Assembly: GCF_900100955.1 (NCBI RefSeq) | Contig: NZ_FNCC01000008.1 | Coordinates: 310,001-374,000 of the forward strand | Source of the DNA: Lentzea fradiae | GTDB lineage: Bacteria; Actinomycetota; Actinomycetes; Mycobacteriales; Pseudonocardiaceae | DNA length: 64,000 nt | Direction of reading: 5' to 3' | In this document: in pieces, positions 34,298-43,101 of the stretch | Layout of the letters: each line of letters opens with the position of its first letter | Position numbering within the stretch: position 1 is the stretch's first letter | The notes under the pieces: generated by a model | What the model was told of the DNA's origin: nothing | The model's database searches: none | What the model saw: the letters and a program-made list of their open reading frames with translations, nothing else | Position numbers and translations under genes: made by a program

Positions 34298-35137
34298 ATG
34301 TCGAGCACGGACGACCGGACCACCGAGGCCAAGTACGACTACAAGGCCGATGAGGACATGCGCACGGACGTGTGGGACGAGAACCTCCACGTCGGGTACT
34401 GGTCCGGGCCGGAGGACACCAGCGCGGTCGAGGTGGCGACCGACCAGCTCACCGACTTCGTGCTCGAGCGCACTCGCATCGGGGCGGGACAGCGGCTGCT
34501 CGACGTGGGCTGCGGGCTCGGCAAGCCGGCGCGGCGTGCCGCCGAGCGGACCGGCTGCACGGTCGCCGGAATCTCCGACGACCCCGCGCAGGTCAAGCGC
34601 GCCAACGAGGCCGCGGAGGCGGCGGGCGCCACCGAGCAGGTGAAGTTCCTGCACGCGGACGCGATGGAGCCGCTGCCGTTCGGGGCGGCGGAGTTCGACG
34701 CCGCGTGGGCGATCGAGTCGCTCGTGCACATGCCGGACCGGGAGAAGGCGTTCCGGAACATGGCCGCGGTCCTCAAGCCGGGAGCCACGCTCGTGGCCAC
34801 CGACTTCTTCGAGAACGTGCCGTTGACCGGTGAGCGCAAGGAGGCCGTGGACGCGTTCCTGGGCGTCGCGAGCCTGGGGCCGATCCCGCGCCTGGAGGAC
34901 TACCCCGTGCTGCTGCGGTCGACCGGGTTCGAGCTGGTCGAGTTCCTCGACATCACCGAGAACACCCACCGCACGTACGCGTTGTTGCTGCAGTCCTTGT
35001 ACGACACCGAGAAGGAGCTGCGCGCCGACCACGGCGACGCCGTCTACGAAGGATTCGTGAAGGCGTTCAGGGGCTGCGCCGAGTGGCTCGTGCCCCGCTA
35101 CATGCTCTTCGTCGCCAGGCGCTCCGCCGACAGCTGA
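34298..35137 (+). CDS. SAM-dependent methyltransferase
   Basis: 279 aa, class I. Motif I LLDVGCGLGKPARRAA (about 67), VAGISDDP, AMEPLPFGAAEFDAAWAIE, then KPGATLVATDFF. Closest in pattern to RebM/sterol-type O- or C-methyltransferases (Methyltransf_11) of natural product pathways. Only 30 nt after the P450 stop, so co-transcribed. A hairpin follows the gene, perhaps limiting read-through. Substrate unknown. Confidence 0.87.
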   Translation: MSSTDDRTTEAKYDYKADEDMRTDVWDENLHVGYWSGPEDTSAVEVATDQLTDFVLERTRIGAGQRLLDVGCGLGKPARRAAERTGCTVAGISDDPAQVKRANEAAEAAGATEQVKFLHADAMEPLPFGAAEFDAAWAIESLVHMPDREKAFRNMAAVLKPGATLVATDFFENVPLTGERKEAVDAFLGVASLGPIPRLEDYPVLLRSTGFELVEFLDITENTHRTYALLLQSLYDTEKELRADHGDAVYEGFVKAFRGCAEWLVPRYMLFVARRSADS

Positions 35138-35159
35138 CCCCTGCGGCACGTCCACCACT

Positions 35160-35185
35160 CCCGCGCGGCCGTTCGGCCGCGCGGG
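35160..35185 (+). terminator. Hairpin after methyltransferase
   Basis: Perfect 11-bp stem CCCGCGCGGCC, loop GTTC. A run of six T's follows only 14 nt later, so it is not a textbook terminator. It may partly separate P450/methyltransferase from the genes downstream. Confidence 0.5.
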
Positions 35186-35226
35186 TGATGACGCACGCGT
35201 TTTTTCCTCCCCGACAAGGAGAAGTC

Positions 35227-36000
35227 ATGAAGAAGTCATCGCTCGCCCTTTCGTCCGTCCTACTGGCACTGACGGCGACGCTGGTCCCGGCGTCCGCGTA
35301 CGCCGCCGGCTCCTCGGTCGTCGTGACCTCGGAGGGCGACTGCCTGGAGTTCGGCGAGATCACCCAGATCACCACGGCCCAGGCCCGTGCGCTCGTGCCG
35401 TCGCGGTACAAGGTGCGCGAAGCGGACGGTACACCGGGCAAGGTCAACGTCTACATGGGCGACTACTCGTGCGACGGCATCTCCGTCAACGGTGGCCGAG
35501 CGAAGCCGACCATGATCACGATGGCGACGGTCGAGATCTCCCACCGCGACGGCGTCGAGCAGCCGTGGGGCACGACGCAGCCGCTGTGGTGGGGCACGAA
35601 CCAGCCCGCGCTCACCGACGCCGTCCAGCGGCTCGGCGCGCCCGCGCGACACGTCCAGGCCACAAGAAAGATCACACGCCTGCCCAACGGGATGCTGTTA
35701 GTGCACAACAAGTACAGCGGGTCCAAGGTGGACCACGAGCGCATCGCCGTCGTCGAGGACATCTCGTCCCAGCCCGTGCAGAACTTCGGCACGCCGACCG
35801 GGTACTACACCGGTACGAAGGGTGAGATCGAGTTCGTCTACGACATGCAGTTCCGCGCCAAGGAGAACGCCGCGAGCTCGATCCTGGTGTCGGGTCCCCA
35901 CACCGACCTGGTCCGCAAGTACGGGTTCCCGATCACGCTGACGTCGAAGAACACCTTGATGACCGGCAAGTGGACCATGCGGGCCGAGCTCAAGCGCTGA
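35227..36000 (+). CDS. Secreted protein of unknown function
   Basis: 257 aa. Signal peptide MKKSSLALSSVLLAL, cleavage after AYA at about residue 26. The rest is beta-rich with conserved-looking Trp cluster (QPWGTTQPLWWGTNQP, about 117) and only two cysteines (GDCLEF, YSCDGI) that may pair. Strong AAGGAG before ATG 35227. No family recognised. It lies 25 nt before the ACP gene, so it belongs to the same run. Export implies an extracytoplasmic binding or processing role for the product. Confidence 0.75.
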   Translation: MKKSSLALSSVLLALTATLVPASAYAAGSSVVVTSEGDCLEFGEITQITTAQARALVPSRYKVREADGTPGKVNVYMGDYSCDGISVNGGRAKPTMITMATVEISHRDGVEQPWGTTQPLWWGTNQPALTDAVQRLGAPARHVQATRKITRLPNGMLLVHNKYSGSKVDHERIAVVEDISSQPVQNFGTPTGYYTGTKGEIEFVYDMQFRAKENAASSILVSGPHTDLVRKYGFPITLTSKNTLMTGKWTMRAELKR

Positions 36001-36024
36001 CGCGACGTGGGCCCGGGGACACCG

Positions 36025-36282
36025 ATGAGCAACGAGGCAGTGCGTGAGGCCGTGCACGGGATTCTGCGGCACATGTCGTACGGGGACGCGGAAGAGCTGT
36101 CCGACGAGGCGCGGATCGCCACCGATCTGGGGTTCGACTCGTTGCGGCTGCTGGAGCTCGCCATCGTCATCGAGGAGCGGTTCGAGCTCGCCGCCGTCGA
36201 CGTCGACGAGGCGCTCACCGTCTCGACGGTGCGGGAGCTGGTCGACCTGGTCACCGAACGCGTGGCGGGGACGGCGGCGTGA
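36025..36282 (+). CDS. Acyl carrier protein
   Basis: 85 aa. Carrier signature DLGFDSLRLLELAIVIEERF with Ser39 as phosphopantetheine site. Three-helix pattern, acidic. It carries an acyl or aminoacyl chain as thioester. ATG 36025 is preferred over GTG 36007, with GGGGAC upstream. Its stop overlaps the start of the reductase (GTGA), so the pair are made together; this makes acyl-ACP the likely reductase substrate. No PKS or NRPS accompanies it, so the chain must come from fatty acid synthesis or an unlinked ligase. Confidence 0.9.
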   Translation: MSNEAVREAVHGILRHMSYGDAEELSDEARIATDLGFDSLRLLELAIVIEERFELAAVDVDEALTVSTVRELVDLVTERVAGTAA

Positions 36283-37379
36283 GCGGGCTGCGCGTCCTCG
36301 TGACCGGTGCGGCCGGGTTGGTCGGTGCCGAGGTCGTGGCGAGGCTGGCGGGTGAGGGTCACACGGTCCTCGCCCTGGTGCACAAGAGGCCGGCGATCGT
36401 GCGCAACGACGGTGAGGTCGTGCGCACGGTCCCGGCCGGGCAGTCCGGGCCGGGGCTCGTGTCCTGTGTGGCCGGTGACGTGACGAAGCCGATGCTCGGT
36501 CTCACCGCCGAGCGCTACGAGGAGCTGGCCGCAGGCGTCGACCGCATCGTGCACTCCGCGGCCACCACGGACTTCGGCCGGCGTTGGGAGACCTACGAGT
36601 CGCTCAACGTGGACGGCACGCGCAACGTCGTCCGGCTCGCCTCGGAACGTGCGGTGCCGCTCGTGCACGTGAGCACGGCGTACGTCTGCGGAGAGCGCAC
36701 GGGCCGGGTGCTGGAGGACGACCTCGACGTGGGCCAGCGGTTCGGCACCGGCTACGAGCGCAGCAAGTTCCTCGCCGAACAGGAGGTCAGGGCCGCCGCC
36801 ACACCCGTGGCGGTGGTGCGGCCGAGCATGGTCGTGGGCACCCAGGAGTCCGGGGTGATCCGCGACTTCAAGAACATGTACGTGGTGCTCAAGCTGTTCA
36901 CGCAGGGGCGCGTCAGGTCGGTGCCGGGCTTCTACGACGCCCTGCTCGACCTGGTGCCGGTGGACTACGTCGCCGCGTTGATCTGCCAGGTGGTGAACCG
37001 GTTCGACGAGGCACGCGGGCTCACCTTCCACGCAGTCGGGGCCGCTCCGCACACGTTGCTCGACGTGAGCAACGCACTGGCGGAGTACCCGATGTTCGAG
37101 GTGCCGCACTACGTCTCGCCGTCCGCGTTCGACGTCGACGCGCTGCCACCGGACGAACGCGTCTACTACCGGCGGATCATCGCGATGTACGAGAGCTTCT
37201 TCCGCAGGCGAGCCAGGTTCGACGACACGAACGCGGCGCGGCTGGCACCGTGGCGCCCGGAGGCGACCGGCGTGGACTACCTGCGCACGCTGCTCGACCA
37301 CTGCGTCCGGGTGGGCTACCTCGGTCGTGCCGAGGCGGGCATCGGTGACGTGCTGCGCCTCACCGGCGGGCCGCGGTGA
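36279..37379 (+). CDS. Fatty-acyl-reductase-like / thioester-reductase-like SDR
   Basis: 366 aa extended SDR. NAD(P) motif LVTGAAGLVGAEVVARL at the N-terminus; VHSAATTDFG; VDGTRNVVRLA; VHVSTAYVCGERTG; catalytic Tyr-Lys in YERSKFLAEQ (about 160); VVRPSMVVGTQESG; and DLVPVDYVAALI. The last two are hallmark NAD_binding_4 motifs of fatty acyl-CoA reductases and NRPS reductase domains. It should reduce an acyl thioester to aldehyde or alcohol. Coupled to the ACP (GTGA) and to the next gene (GTGA). Start GTG 36279. Confidence 0.8.
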   Translation: MSGLRVLVTGAAGLVGAEVVARLAGEGHTVLALVHKRPAIVRNDGEVVRTVPAGQSGPGLVSCVAGDVTKPMLGLTAERYEELAAGVDRIVHSAATTDFGRRWETYESLNVDGTRNVVRLASERAVPLVHVSTAYVCGERTGRVLEDDLDVGQRFGTGYERSKFLAEQEVRAAATPVAVVRPSMVVGTQESGVIRDFKNMYVVLKLFTQGRVRSVPGFYDALLDLVPVDYVAALICQVVNRFDEARGLTFHAVGAAPHTLLDVSNALAEYPMFEVPHYVSPSAFDVDALPPDERVYYRRIIAMYESFFRRRARFDDTNAARLAPWRPEATGVDYLRTLLDHCVRVGYLGRAEAGIGDVLRLTGGPR

Positions 37380-38155
37380 TCGCCGCGACGCGGTACGTGC
37401 GGCTGCGGTTCCCGCCGCGGACGCACGGGCTCGCCGCGGTGCTGACCTACGCGAGCGTTGTTGCGCTGAGCGTCCGCACGTGGCCCGGCGTGGTCCCGCT
37501 GCTGCTCGGCGGGATCACGTTCGTGTCGCTGTTCCTCTTCCTGCGCCTGGTCGACGACCTCGACGACGGCGAGGCGGACGCGGCGGGACTGCGGGCGGGC
37601 ATGGTCGCCGTGGCCGCCGCCGTGGTGCTGCTCAACCTCCAAGACCACCTGGCCCTCGCCCTCGCGGGTGGGGCATGCGCCGCCGCCCTCGCGGCACCGT
37701 TCCTGCCGCGCCACGGGATCAAGCAGCCCGTGGTCCTCTTCGTCGCCTACGAGGTGGCACCGCTGCTGGTGCTCGCGTACGGCGGCGTGACGGCGGGAGC
37801 ACCCCCGACGGTGGCCGTGGGGGCGGCGGTGGTGCTCTGGAGTGCTTACGAGCACTGGAAGTTCACGCGGAAGCTCGACGAGCCGGACTACCGGCCGTTC
37901 GGTCTGGGCCAGGGCGCCCGGCTCGTCGCGGCGGGGGCGTTGTCGGCCACCGGGGTGGTCGTGGCGGCGCTCATCGCGGTGCCGTGGGTGGTCCCGGTGG
38001 CCTTGGGGCTGCTCGCCGCCGCCTTCGCGGCCGGGGCGCTCTCGTGGTGGAGGGCCGGTCGCCGCGGAGGGACGTGGTGGTCGGGGCTGACCTACGTGCT
38101 CGCCGTCGACCTGGCGGTCCTGGTCCTGTGTACGACGTGGGGAGTGTGGGAATGA
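37376..38155 (+). CDS. UbiA-like polytopic membrane protein
   Basis: 259 aa with about eight to nine membrane segments. The first Asp-rich motif LRLVDDLDDGEAD sits after span 2, as in UbiA prenyltransferases (NDxxDxxxD), and a second polar cluster KLDEPDYRPFG lies after span 6, where UbiA has its second Asp motif. UbiA enzymes transfer a prenyl or alkyl group from a diphosphate donor at the membrane, using Mg held by these Asp. The motifs are imperfect, so I rate the family call as moderate. GTG start overlaps the reductase; its stop overlaps the next gene (ATGA). Confidence 0.6.
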   Translation: MIAATRYVRLRFPPRTHGLAAVLTYASVVALSVRTWPGVVPLLLGGITFVSLFLFLRLVDDLDDGEADAAGLRAGMVAVAAAVVLLNLQDHLALALAGGACAAALAAPFLPRHGIKQPVVLFVAYEVAPLLVLAYGGVTAGAPPTVAVGAAVVLWSAYEHWKFTRKLDEPDYRPFGLGQGARLVAAGALSATGVVVAALIAVPWVVPVALGLLAAAFAAGALSWWRAGRRGGTWWSGLTYVLAVDLAVLVLCTTWGVWE

Positions 38156-40782
38156 CGGCAGTGACGAGCGAGGTGGACGGCGCCAAGGCGCGCGGGCTGC
38201 GCGAACTGGCCGACGCCGGGTTCGTGGTGCCGCCGTGGCACGTGATCGGCGCGGACGTCCTGCGCCGCCACCTGGACACGACCGGTCTCGCCGGCCTGAT
38301 CGGCGACGAGCTCCGCGACCTCACGGCGGATCGTGCGGAGTCCGCGTCCGCCGCCGTGACCGAGGCGGTCCTGAAGACCCCGCTGGGGCCGGACGTGCTG
38401 GCCGAGATCGCCTCCGCCGTCGACGCGGTCGGCGCGGGGCCGGTCGCGGTGCGGTCGTCCGGGCTCGACGAGGACGGCCCGCGGTTCTCCTTCGCGGGCC
38501 AGTTCGACACTTTCCTGAACGTGGAGGGACTCGACGCGGTCGCCGAGCACGTGCGGCGCTGCTGGGCGGGCGCCTACTCGGCCCGCGCCCTCGCGTACCG
38601 GCTCGCCCACGGCCTGCCGCCGGGCGGCGCGGGCATGGCGGTGATCGTCCAGCGGCTGGTGGTGGCGGAGAAGAGCGGGGTGCTGTTCACCGCGAACCCG
38701 ATGTCGGGCGAACGGGCCGAACGCGTGGTCAGCGCGGTGTTCGGACTGGGCGAGGGACTCGTCGGCGGCGCGGTGGACGCCGACACCGTCGTGCTCGACC
38801 CCGCCGGGAAGGTCCTCCAGGTCACGGTGGGGGAGAAGCGCGAACGGTACGACCCGGACGCCTCCGGGGGCTGCCGGGTGACCGAGACCGCCACCGCGGT
38901 GCGGGACGAGCTCGCGGTGACCGACGCCGAGCTGCGCGAGCTCGTCGAGCTCGCGGGCCGGATCGAGGAGGCGCGCGGCGCCCCGCAGGACGTGGAGTGG
39001 GCGATCGCGGACGGCACCCTGTGGGTGCTGCAGAGCCGGCCGGTCACCGCGGGCCTCGACGAACCCGGCGAGCTGCACGTCTGGGACAACTCCAACATCA
39101 TCGAGAGCTTCCGCGGCATGACCTCGCCGCTGACCTACAGCTTCGCGCGCCGCGTGTACCAACGCGTCTACGAGGAGTACTGCCGCGAGCTGAAGGTGCC
39201 CGACGCGCAGCTGAGCCAGGCGCAGGAGTGGCTGCCCGCGCTGCTGGGCTACTTCCACGGGCGCGTCTACTACAACCTGCTGAACTGGTACCGGCTGGTG
39301 CGCCTCGCCCCGCTGTACCGGCTGGGCCGCCGCAGCCTGGAGCTCACCCTCGGCGTGGAGGAGTCGCTCGATTCCGAGCTGGCCGACGAGCTGCGCCCGT
39401 TCACGTTCGGCTCGCGCGCGGAGGAGATCCGCGTGACCGCGCGGTCACGGCTGCGGTTCGCGAGCAGGTTCGCGATGATCGAACGCACCGGCGAGCGGTT
39501 CATCGAGGACTTCTACCGCACCTACGAGGAGTTCGGCGCCACGGACTACGACGCGCTGACCGCCGACCAGGTCTACCGCCGCTACCAGGCGCTCGAACGC
39601 ACGCTGGTCGCGCGCTGGGGCCGGGTCGCGGTGCTCGACGCGGTCATCGGGCTGTCCTTCGGGACGTTGCAGCAGCTCAACCGGCGCTGGCTGCCCGACG
39701 CCCCGATGTGGTTCACGTGGGCGGTGGCGGGTCCGGCGAACTCGGTCGAGTCGGCGGGTCCCGCGCACCGCATCGCCGAGCTCGCGGCCGTCGTGCGGGC
39801 CGACGAGGAACTGCGCCGCATCGTCATCGAGACCGACCCGGCGCACGCCAGGAAAGCGTTGCTGGACGGCGGGCACACCGCTTTCGTGTCCGATGTGGAC
39901 GACTACGCGGCGCGCTACGGCGACCGCAGCCTCGACGAGCTGAAGCTGGAGGCGCCGAGCCTGCGCGACGACCCGTCGACGTTCTTCCCGATGCTGCGGG
40001 CCGCCGTGGCGTCGGTGGAGAGCATGTCGGGACGGGCCGACGCCGACGCCGTCGTCGCGGGGCTGTCCCCGGCGCGGCGGCAGGTGTACGAGCGGGTCAG
40101 GGGCAAGGTGCGCAGGGCACTGGAGCTGCGCGAGCGCATCCGCTTCTGCCGCACCCGCGCGTTCGGCACGGCGAAGGTGATGATCAGGGCGATCGGCCGC
40201 CGGTTCGCCGAGATGGGGCTGATCGACGCGCCCGAGGACGTCTTCTGGCTCTACCTGGAGGAGATCGGCGGGTGCTTCGACGCGTCCACTGTGGACACCG
40301 ATCTGCGGGCACTGGTCCGTGCGCGCAAGGCCGCCGCCGAGTCGGACCGCCTGCTGACCGCGCCGTCCCGCTTCACCACCCGCGGCGCCGTCGGCACCAG
40401 GGCGAACCGGGCCGCGTGGGCGCGTGCCGTTCCCGGAGGCACCGCCGCGGCGGCGGGGGCGGAGTTCACCGGCGTGCCCGCCGGACCGGGCCGGGTGCAG
40501 GGCCGTGCGCGGGTGGTCGAGCTGCCTTCGGAGGCCCAGGGCGACATCCTCGTCACCTACCGCACCGACCCCGGCTGGGTGGCGTGGCTGCCGTCCGCCT
40601 CCGGCCTGCTCGTCGAGCGCGGCAGCCCGCTGACCCACGTCGCCATCGTCGCCCGCGAGCTGGGCGTGCCCACCGTGGTGCAGGTCCCCGGCCTGACCAC
40701 CCGCGTGCGCGACGGGATGCGCCTCGACGTCGACGGCGGGACGGGGAGCATCCGCGTGCTGGCAGGACCGGAGGAGTCGTGA
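38152..40782 (+). CDS. Rifampin-phosphotransferase-like dikinase (PEP-utilising)
   Basis: 876 aa in three parts: PPDK-type ATP-binding domain (residues about 10-310; AVRSSGLDEDGPRFSFAGQF, LQSRPV at its end), a central helical domain of about 430 aa, and the C-terminal swivelling domain with ERGSPLTHVAIVAREL, where His829 would carry the phosphate. Length and order match rifampin phosphotransferase, which moves the beta-phosphate of ATP onto an alcohol hydroxyl. PEP synthase is shorter in the middle and has a TIM-barrel at the C-terminus, absent here. In this operon the target is probably an alcohol intermediate. Substrate specificity of the middle domain is unknown. Confidence 0.8.
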   Translation: MTAVTSEVDGAKARGLRELADAGFVVPPWHVIGADVLRRHLDTTGLAGLIGDELRDLTADRAESASAAVTEAVLKTPLGPDVLAEIASAVDAVGAGPVAVRSSGLDEDGPRFSFAGQFDTFLNVEGLDAVAEHVRRCWAGAYSARALAYRLAHGLPPGGAGMAVIVQRLVVAEKSGVLFTANPMSGERAERVVSAVFGLGEGLVGGAVDADTVVLDPAGKVLQVTVGEKRERYDPDASGGCRVTETATAVRDELAVTDAELRELVELAGRIEEARGAPQDVEWAIADGTLWVLQSRPVTAGLDEPGELHVWDNSNIIESFRGMTSPLTYSFARRVYQRVYEEYCRELKVPDAQLSQAQEWLPALLGYFHGRVYYNLLNWYRLVRLAPLYRLGRRSLELTLGVEESLDSELADELRPFTFGSRAEEIRVTARSRLRFASRFAMIERTGERFIEDFYRTYEEFGATDYDALTADQVYRRYQALERTLVARWGRVAVLDAVIGLSFGTLQQLNRRWLPDAPMWFTWAVAGPANSVESAGPAHRIAELAAVVRADEELRRIVIETDPAHARKALLDGGHTAFVSDVDDYAARYGDRSLDELKLEAPSLRDDPSTFFPMLRAAVASVESMSGRADADAVVAGLSPARRQVYERVRGKVRRALELRERIRFCRTRAFGTAKVMIRAIGRRFAEMGLIDAPEDVFWLYLEEIGGCFDASTVDTDLRALVRARKAAAESDRLLTAPSRFTTRGAVGTRANRAAWARAVPGGTAAAAGAEFTGVPAGPGRVQGRARVVELPSEAQGDILVTYRTDPGWVAWLPSASGLLVERGSPLTHVAIVARELGVPTVVQVPGLTTRVRDGMRLDVDGGTGSIRVLAGPEES

Positions 40783-42413
40783 TCATCGACCGCGCGGAGC
40801 TCACCGCGCTGCTCGGCGAGACGCTGGACCTGGTCGAGGCGCCGCCGGGGTGCGCGGCTGTGCTGGAGGGCTCGATCGCCGAGGGGTTCGGCAACTCCGC
40901 CTCCGACGTCGACTTCCTGCTGCTGGCCGACGACGACCACGACCATCCGACGATGCCCACGATCGTGTTCGCCCGCGGACGCCGCGTCGAGGTGCGCACC
41001 CGCTCGCTGCGGCAGGTCCGCGAGCAGGCCGACGAGGTGTGCGCGCACGTGGCGGAAGGGTTCGGCGGGCTGCCCGCGGCGTTGCTCGACCGGTGCCAGC
41101 GGTTGCGCGGTGCCGTGGTGCTGCGCGGCGACGACCTCGTGCGACGGGCGCGGAAGTGGCCCCTGTCGCTGTCCGAGGTCGTGTCGGGCTGGTACGCGCA
41201 CCACAGCAGGCAGGCGATGCGCCACGCGGTCGCGTCGTCCGTGCTGGGTGAGGGCCGCGAAGCCCTGGCGTGGGCCGGGATCGCGGCACGGCACGCGGCG
41301 AAGTCGTGGGTGGCGGCGCGGGGAGAGACCTACCTGGAGCCCAAGTGGCTCGACCGGCAGTTCGACCGGCTGGTCGCCGGTGGTGACCAGGAGGCGGCGG
41401 CACTGCGGGACCGTCTCGCCGCCGTGCGGCGAGGAACCGCCGGGATCGAGCAGGCGGTCGCGGCACACGCGGAGCTGGTCGCGGACTTCGGCGTCGACGG
41501 CTGCCCGGCCGACGCCGCCCGCGTGCTGCTCGGTCTGCGCGCGGGCGTCACCACCTGGCCGATCGGCGGACGTCTGCACGTGGTGCGGGACAGGGCCGAC
41601 GTCTTCGTGCTGGGTCCGTCCGCCGGACGCACGTGGCGTTCGATCTCGCCGGGACGCCCGGTGGCCGAGGTGCTCAAGAGCGCGGAGGACCCCGCGGCGG
41701 CCGCGGGCGCGCTGGCCGAGTTCCACCGCGTCGGGCTCGTCGAGCTGCACTGGCGTGACGGCGGGCCGATCTCCTCCGCCCAGCCCTGGGCGCCCTCCGA
41801 GCCGGTCACGCCGCCGCCGTCCGCGCGGATGCCGGTCCTCGGCCTCGCCGGCGGCACCGCCGACGGGCACCTGTCACTGATCCCTTTGCCCGCCAAGCGG
41901 TTCGCGGCGGCGGGGATGGCGCTGGTGTGGTCCAACATCATGGTCGAGAACGCGCGGGAGGACCTGTCGGGAGCGTTCGACGGCGGGCAGCGGGAGGTGG
42001 CGCGGACGAGCGGGACGCGGTTGCTGCACCACGCCTGCCGCGTCGTGCTGAGCGCGTGCGGGACGAGCCCGTTGCCGCCCGACGCCGCGATCGTGGCCGG
42101 GCTGGACGCGTCGGCCGCGGTGCCTGCGGACCTCGCCGCGCTGGCCACCGCCGTCGAACGCGACCTCGGTGGCGACGGGTGGGAGACCTGGCTGGACCGG
42201 CTGGACGAGCTCGTCGGCGGGGTGCGGGACCTCGTGCGCGCCGAGGTGTTCCCGGCGTCGTTCGACTCGGCCGCCGCCTGGGAGGCCACGCTGCGGATCG
42301 GGCACGACTGGATCCGGCTCGGCGCGTACCTCGACGCGGACTTCCCGATCGAGGAGGCCCGCGACCTCCTCACCTCCGGCGGGGCCCAGCCGCACCGGCG
42401 TGGCGGCGGGTGA
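40779..42413 (+). CDS. Pol-beta-type nucleotidyltransferase, large and multidomain
   Basis: 544 aa. N-terminal nucleotidyltransferase motif GSIAEGFGNSASDVDF gives Gly31-Ser32 and catalytic Asp43/Asp45. A helical segment of about 80-220 follows (AHHSRQAMRHAVASSVL), then a winged-helix-like stretch with FHRVGLVELHW, then 180 aa of unassigned helices. The minimal enzymes of this family AMPylate or nucleotidylate proteins and small molecules. GTG 40779 overlaps the dikinase stop (GTGA). In the operon it could transfer a nucleotide to a phosphorylated intermediate or control a partner enzyme. Not assignable further. Confidence 0.72.
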   Translation: MIIDRAELTALLGETLDLVEAPPGCAAVLEGSIAEGFGNSASDVDFLLLADDDHDHPTMPTIVFARGRRVEVRTRSLRQVREQADEVCAHVAEGFGGLPAALLDRCQRLRGAVVLRGDDLVRRARKWPLSLSEVVSGWYAHHSRQAMRHAVASSVLGEGREALAWAGIAARHAAKSWVAARGETYLEPKWLDRQFDRLVAGGDQEAAALRDRLAAVRRGTAGIEQAVAAHAELVADFGVDGCPADAARVLLGLRAGVTTWPIGGRLHVVRDRADVFVLGPSAGRTWRSISPGRPVAEVLKSAEDPAAAAGALAEFHRVGLVELHWRDGGPISSAQPWAPSEPVTPPPSARMPVLGLAGGTADGHLSLIPLPAKRFAAAGMALVWSNIMVENAREDLSGAFDGGQREVARTSGTRLLHHACRVVLSACGTSPLPPDAAIVAGLDASAAVPADLAALATAVERDLGGDGWETWLDRLDELVGGVRDLVRAEVFPASFDSAAAWEATLRIGHDWIRLGAYLDADFPIEEARDLLTSGGAQPHRRGGG

Positions 42414-42417
42414 GGGG

Positions 42418-43101
42418 GTGTTCGTCGCGCTGGAGGGGATAGACGGGGCGGGCAAGACCAGCACCGCCGCCGAGGTGGCCGCCCGGCTCCGCGACAGGGG
42501 ACAGGCGGTGCGGCTGGTCCGCCACAACGCCGCCGAGCCCGACGACCCGTTCGTCGCCGAGTACCTGGAGGGGCTGCGCGCGTTGCAGCAGATGTCGTTG
42601 CGCGGCCCGTACTTCCGGCTCGGCGACCCGCACTGGGTGCTGATCAGGGCGAGCTACTACGCGCTCGTCGACCGGTGCGTGGTCACCCCGGCGCTGGAAC
42701 GGGGACAGGTCGTCGTCGCGGACGGCTGGTTCCACAAGTTCGTCGCCCGCGTCGCGGCGGGCGGGGTGCGGGAGAGCGGGGACTTCGACCGGCCGGAGCA
42801 GATCCTGCCGCTGTTCGCGCCGGTGCGGCGGCCGGACAGGGTGTTCCTGCTCGACACGCCCGTGGCCGTGGCCGCCGCGCGCCGGATGGCCGACGTCAAC
42901 CCCGGTGAGCTGGGACCGCAGAACGCGGAGACCTCCACTCCCGAGACGGCCTTCGTCACCTACCAGAGCGCGGTGCGCGGGCACCTGTTGTCGATGGCGG
43001 TACCCGGCCGCTGGCACGTCGTGCGCACGGAGCTGCGGGACGTGGCCGGCATCGCGGCCGAGGTGTGCGCCGACGTGGAAGTGTTGCGGGAGGCGGGATG
43101 A
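42418..43101 (+). CDS. Thymidylate-kinase-like P-loop kinase
   Basis: 227 aa. P-loop FVALEGIDGAGKTST right at the N-terminus, as in dTMP kinases, followed by a lid-containing core and LLDTPVAVAAARRMAD in the C-terminal half. The DRxxxS region is altered (VVADGWFHKFVARV), so thymidylate may not be the substrate. Such kinases phosphorylate a monophosphate to a diphosphate. GTG 42418 is preferred; GTG 42400 overlaps the upstream gene. Its stop overlaps the acyl-CoA dehydrogenase start (ATGA). Its place after a dikinase suggests it adds the second phosphate to the same intermediate. Confidence 0.75.
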   Translation: MFVALEGIDGAGKTSTAAEVAARLRDRGQAVRLVRHNAAEPDDPFVAEYLEGLRALQQMSLRGPYFRLGDPHWVLIRASYYALVDRCVVTPALERGQVVVADGWFHKFVARVAAGGVRESGDFDRPEQILPLFAPVRRPDRVFLLDTPVAVAAARRMADVNPGELGPQNAETSTPETAFVTYQSAVRGHLLSMAVPGRWHVVRTELRDVAGIAAEVCADVEVLREAG

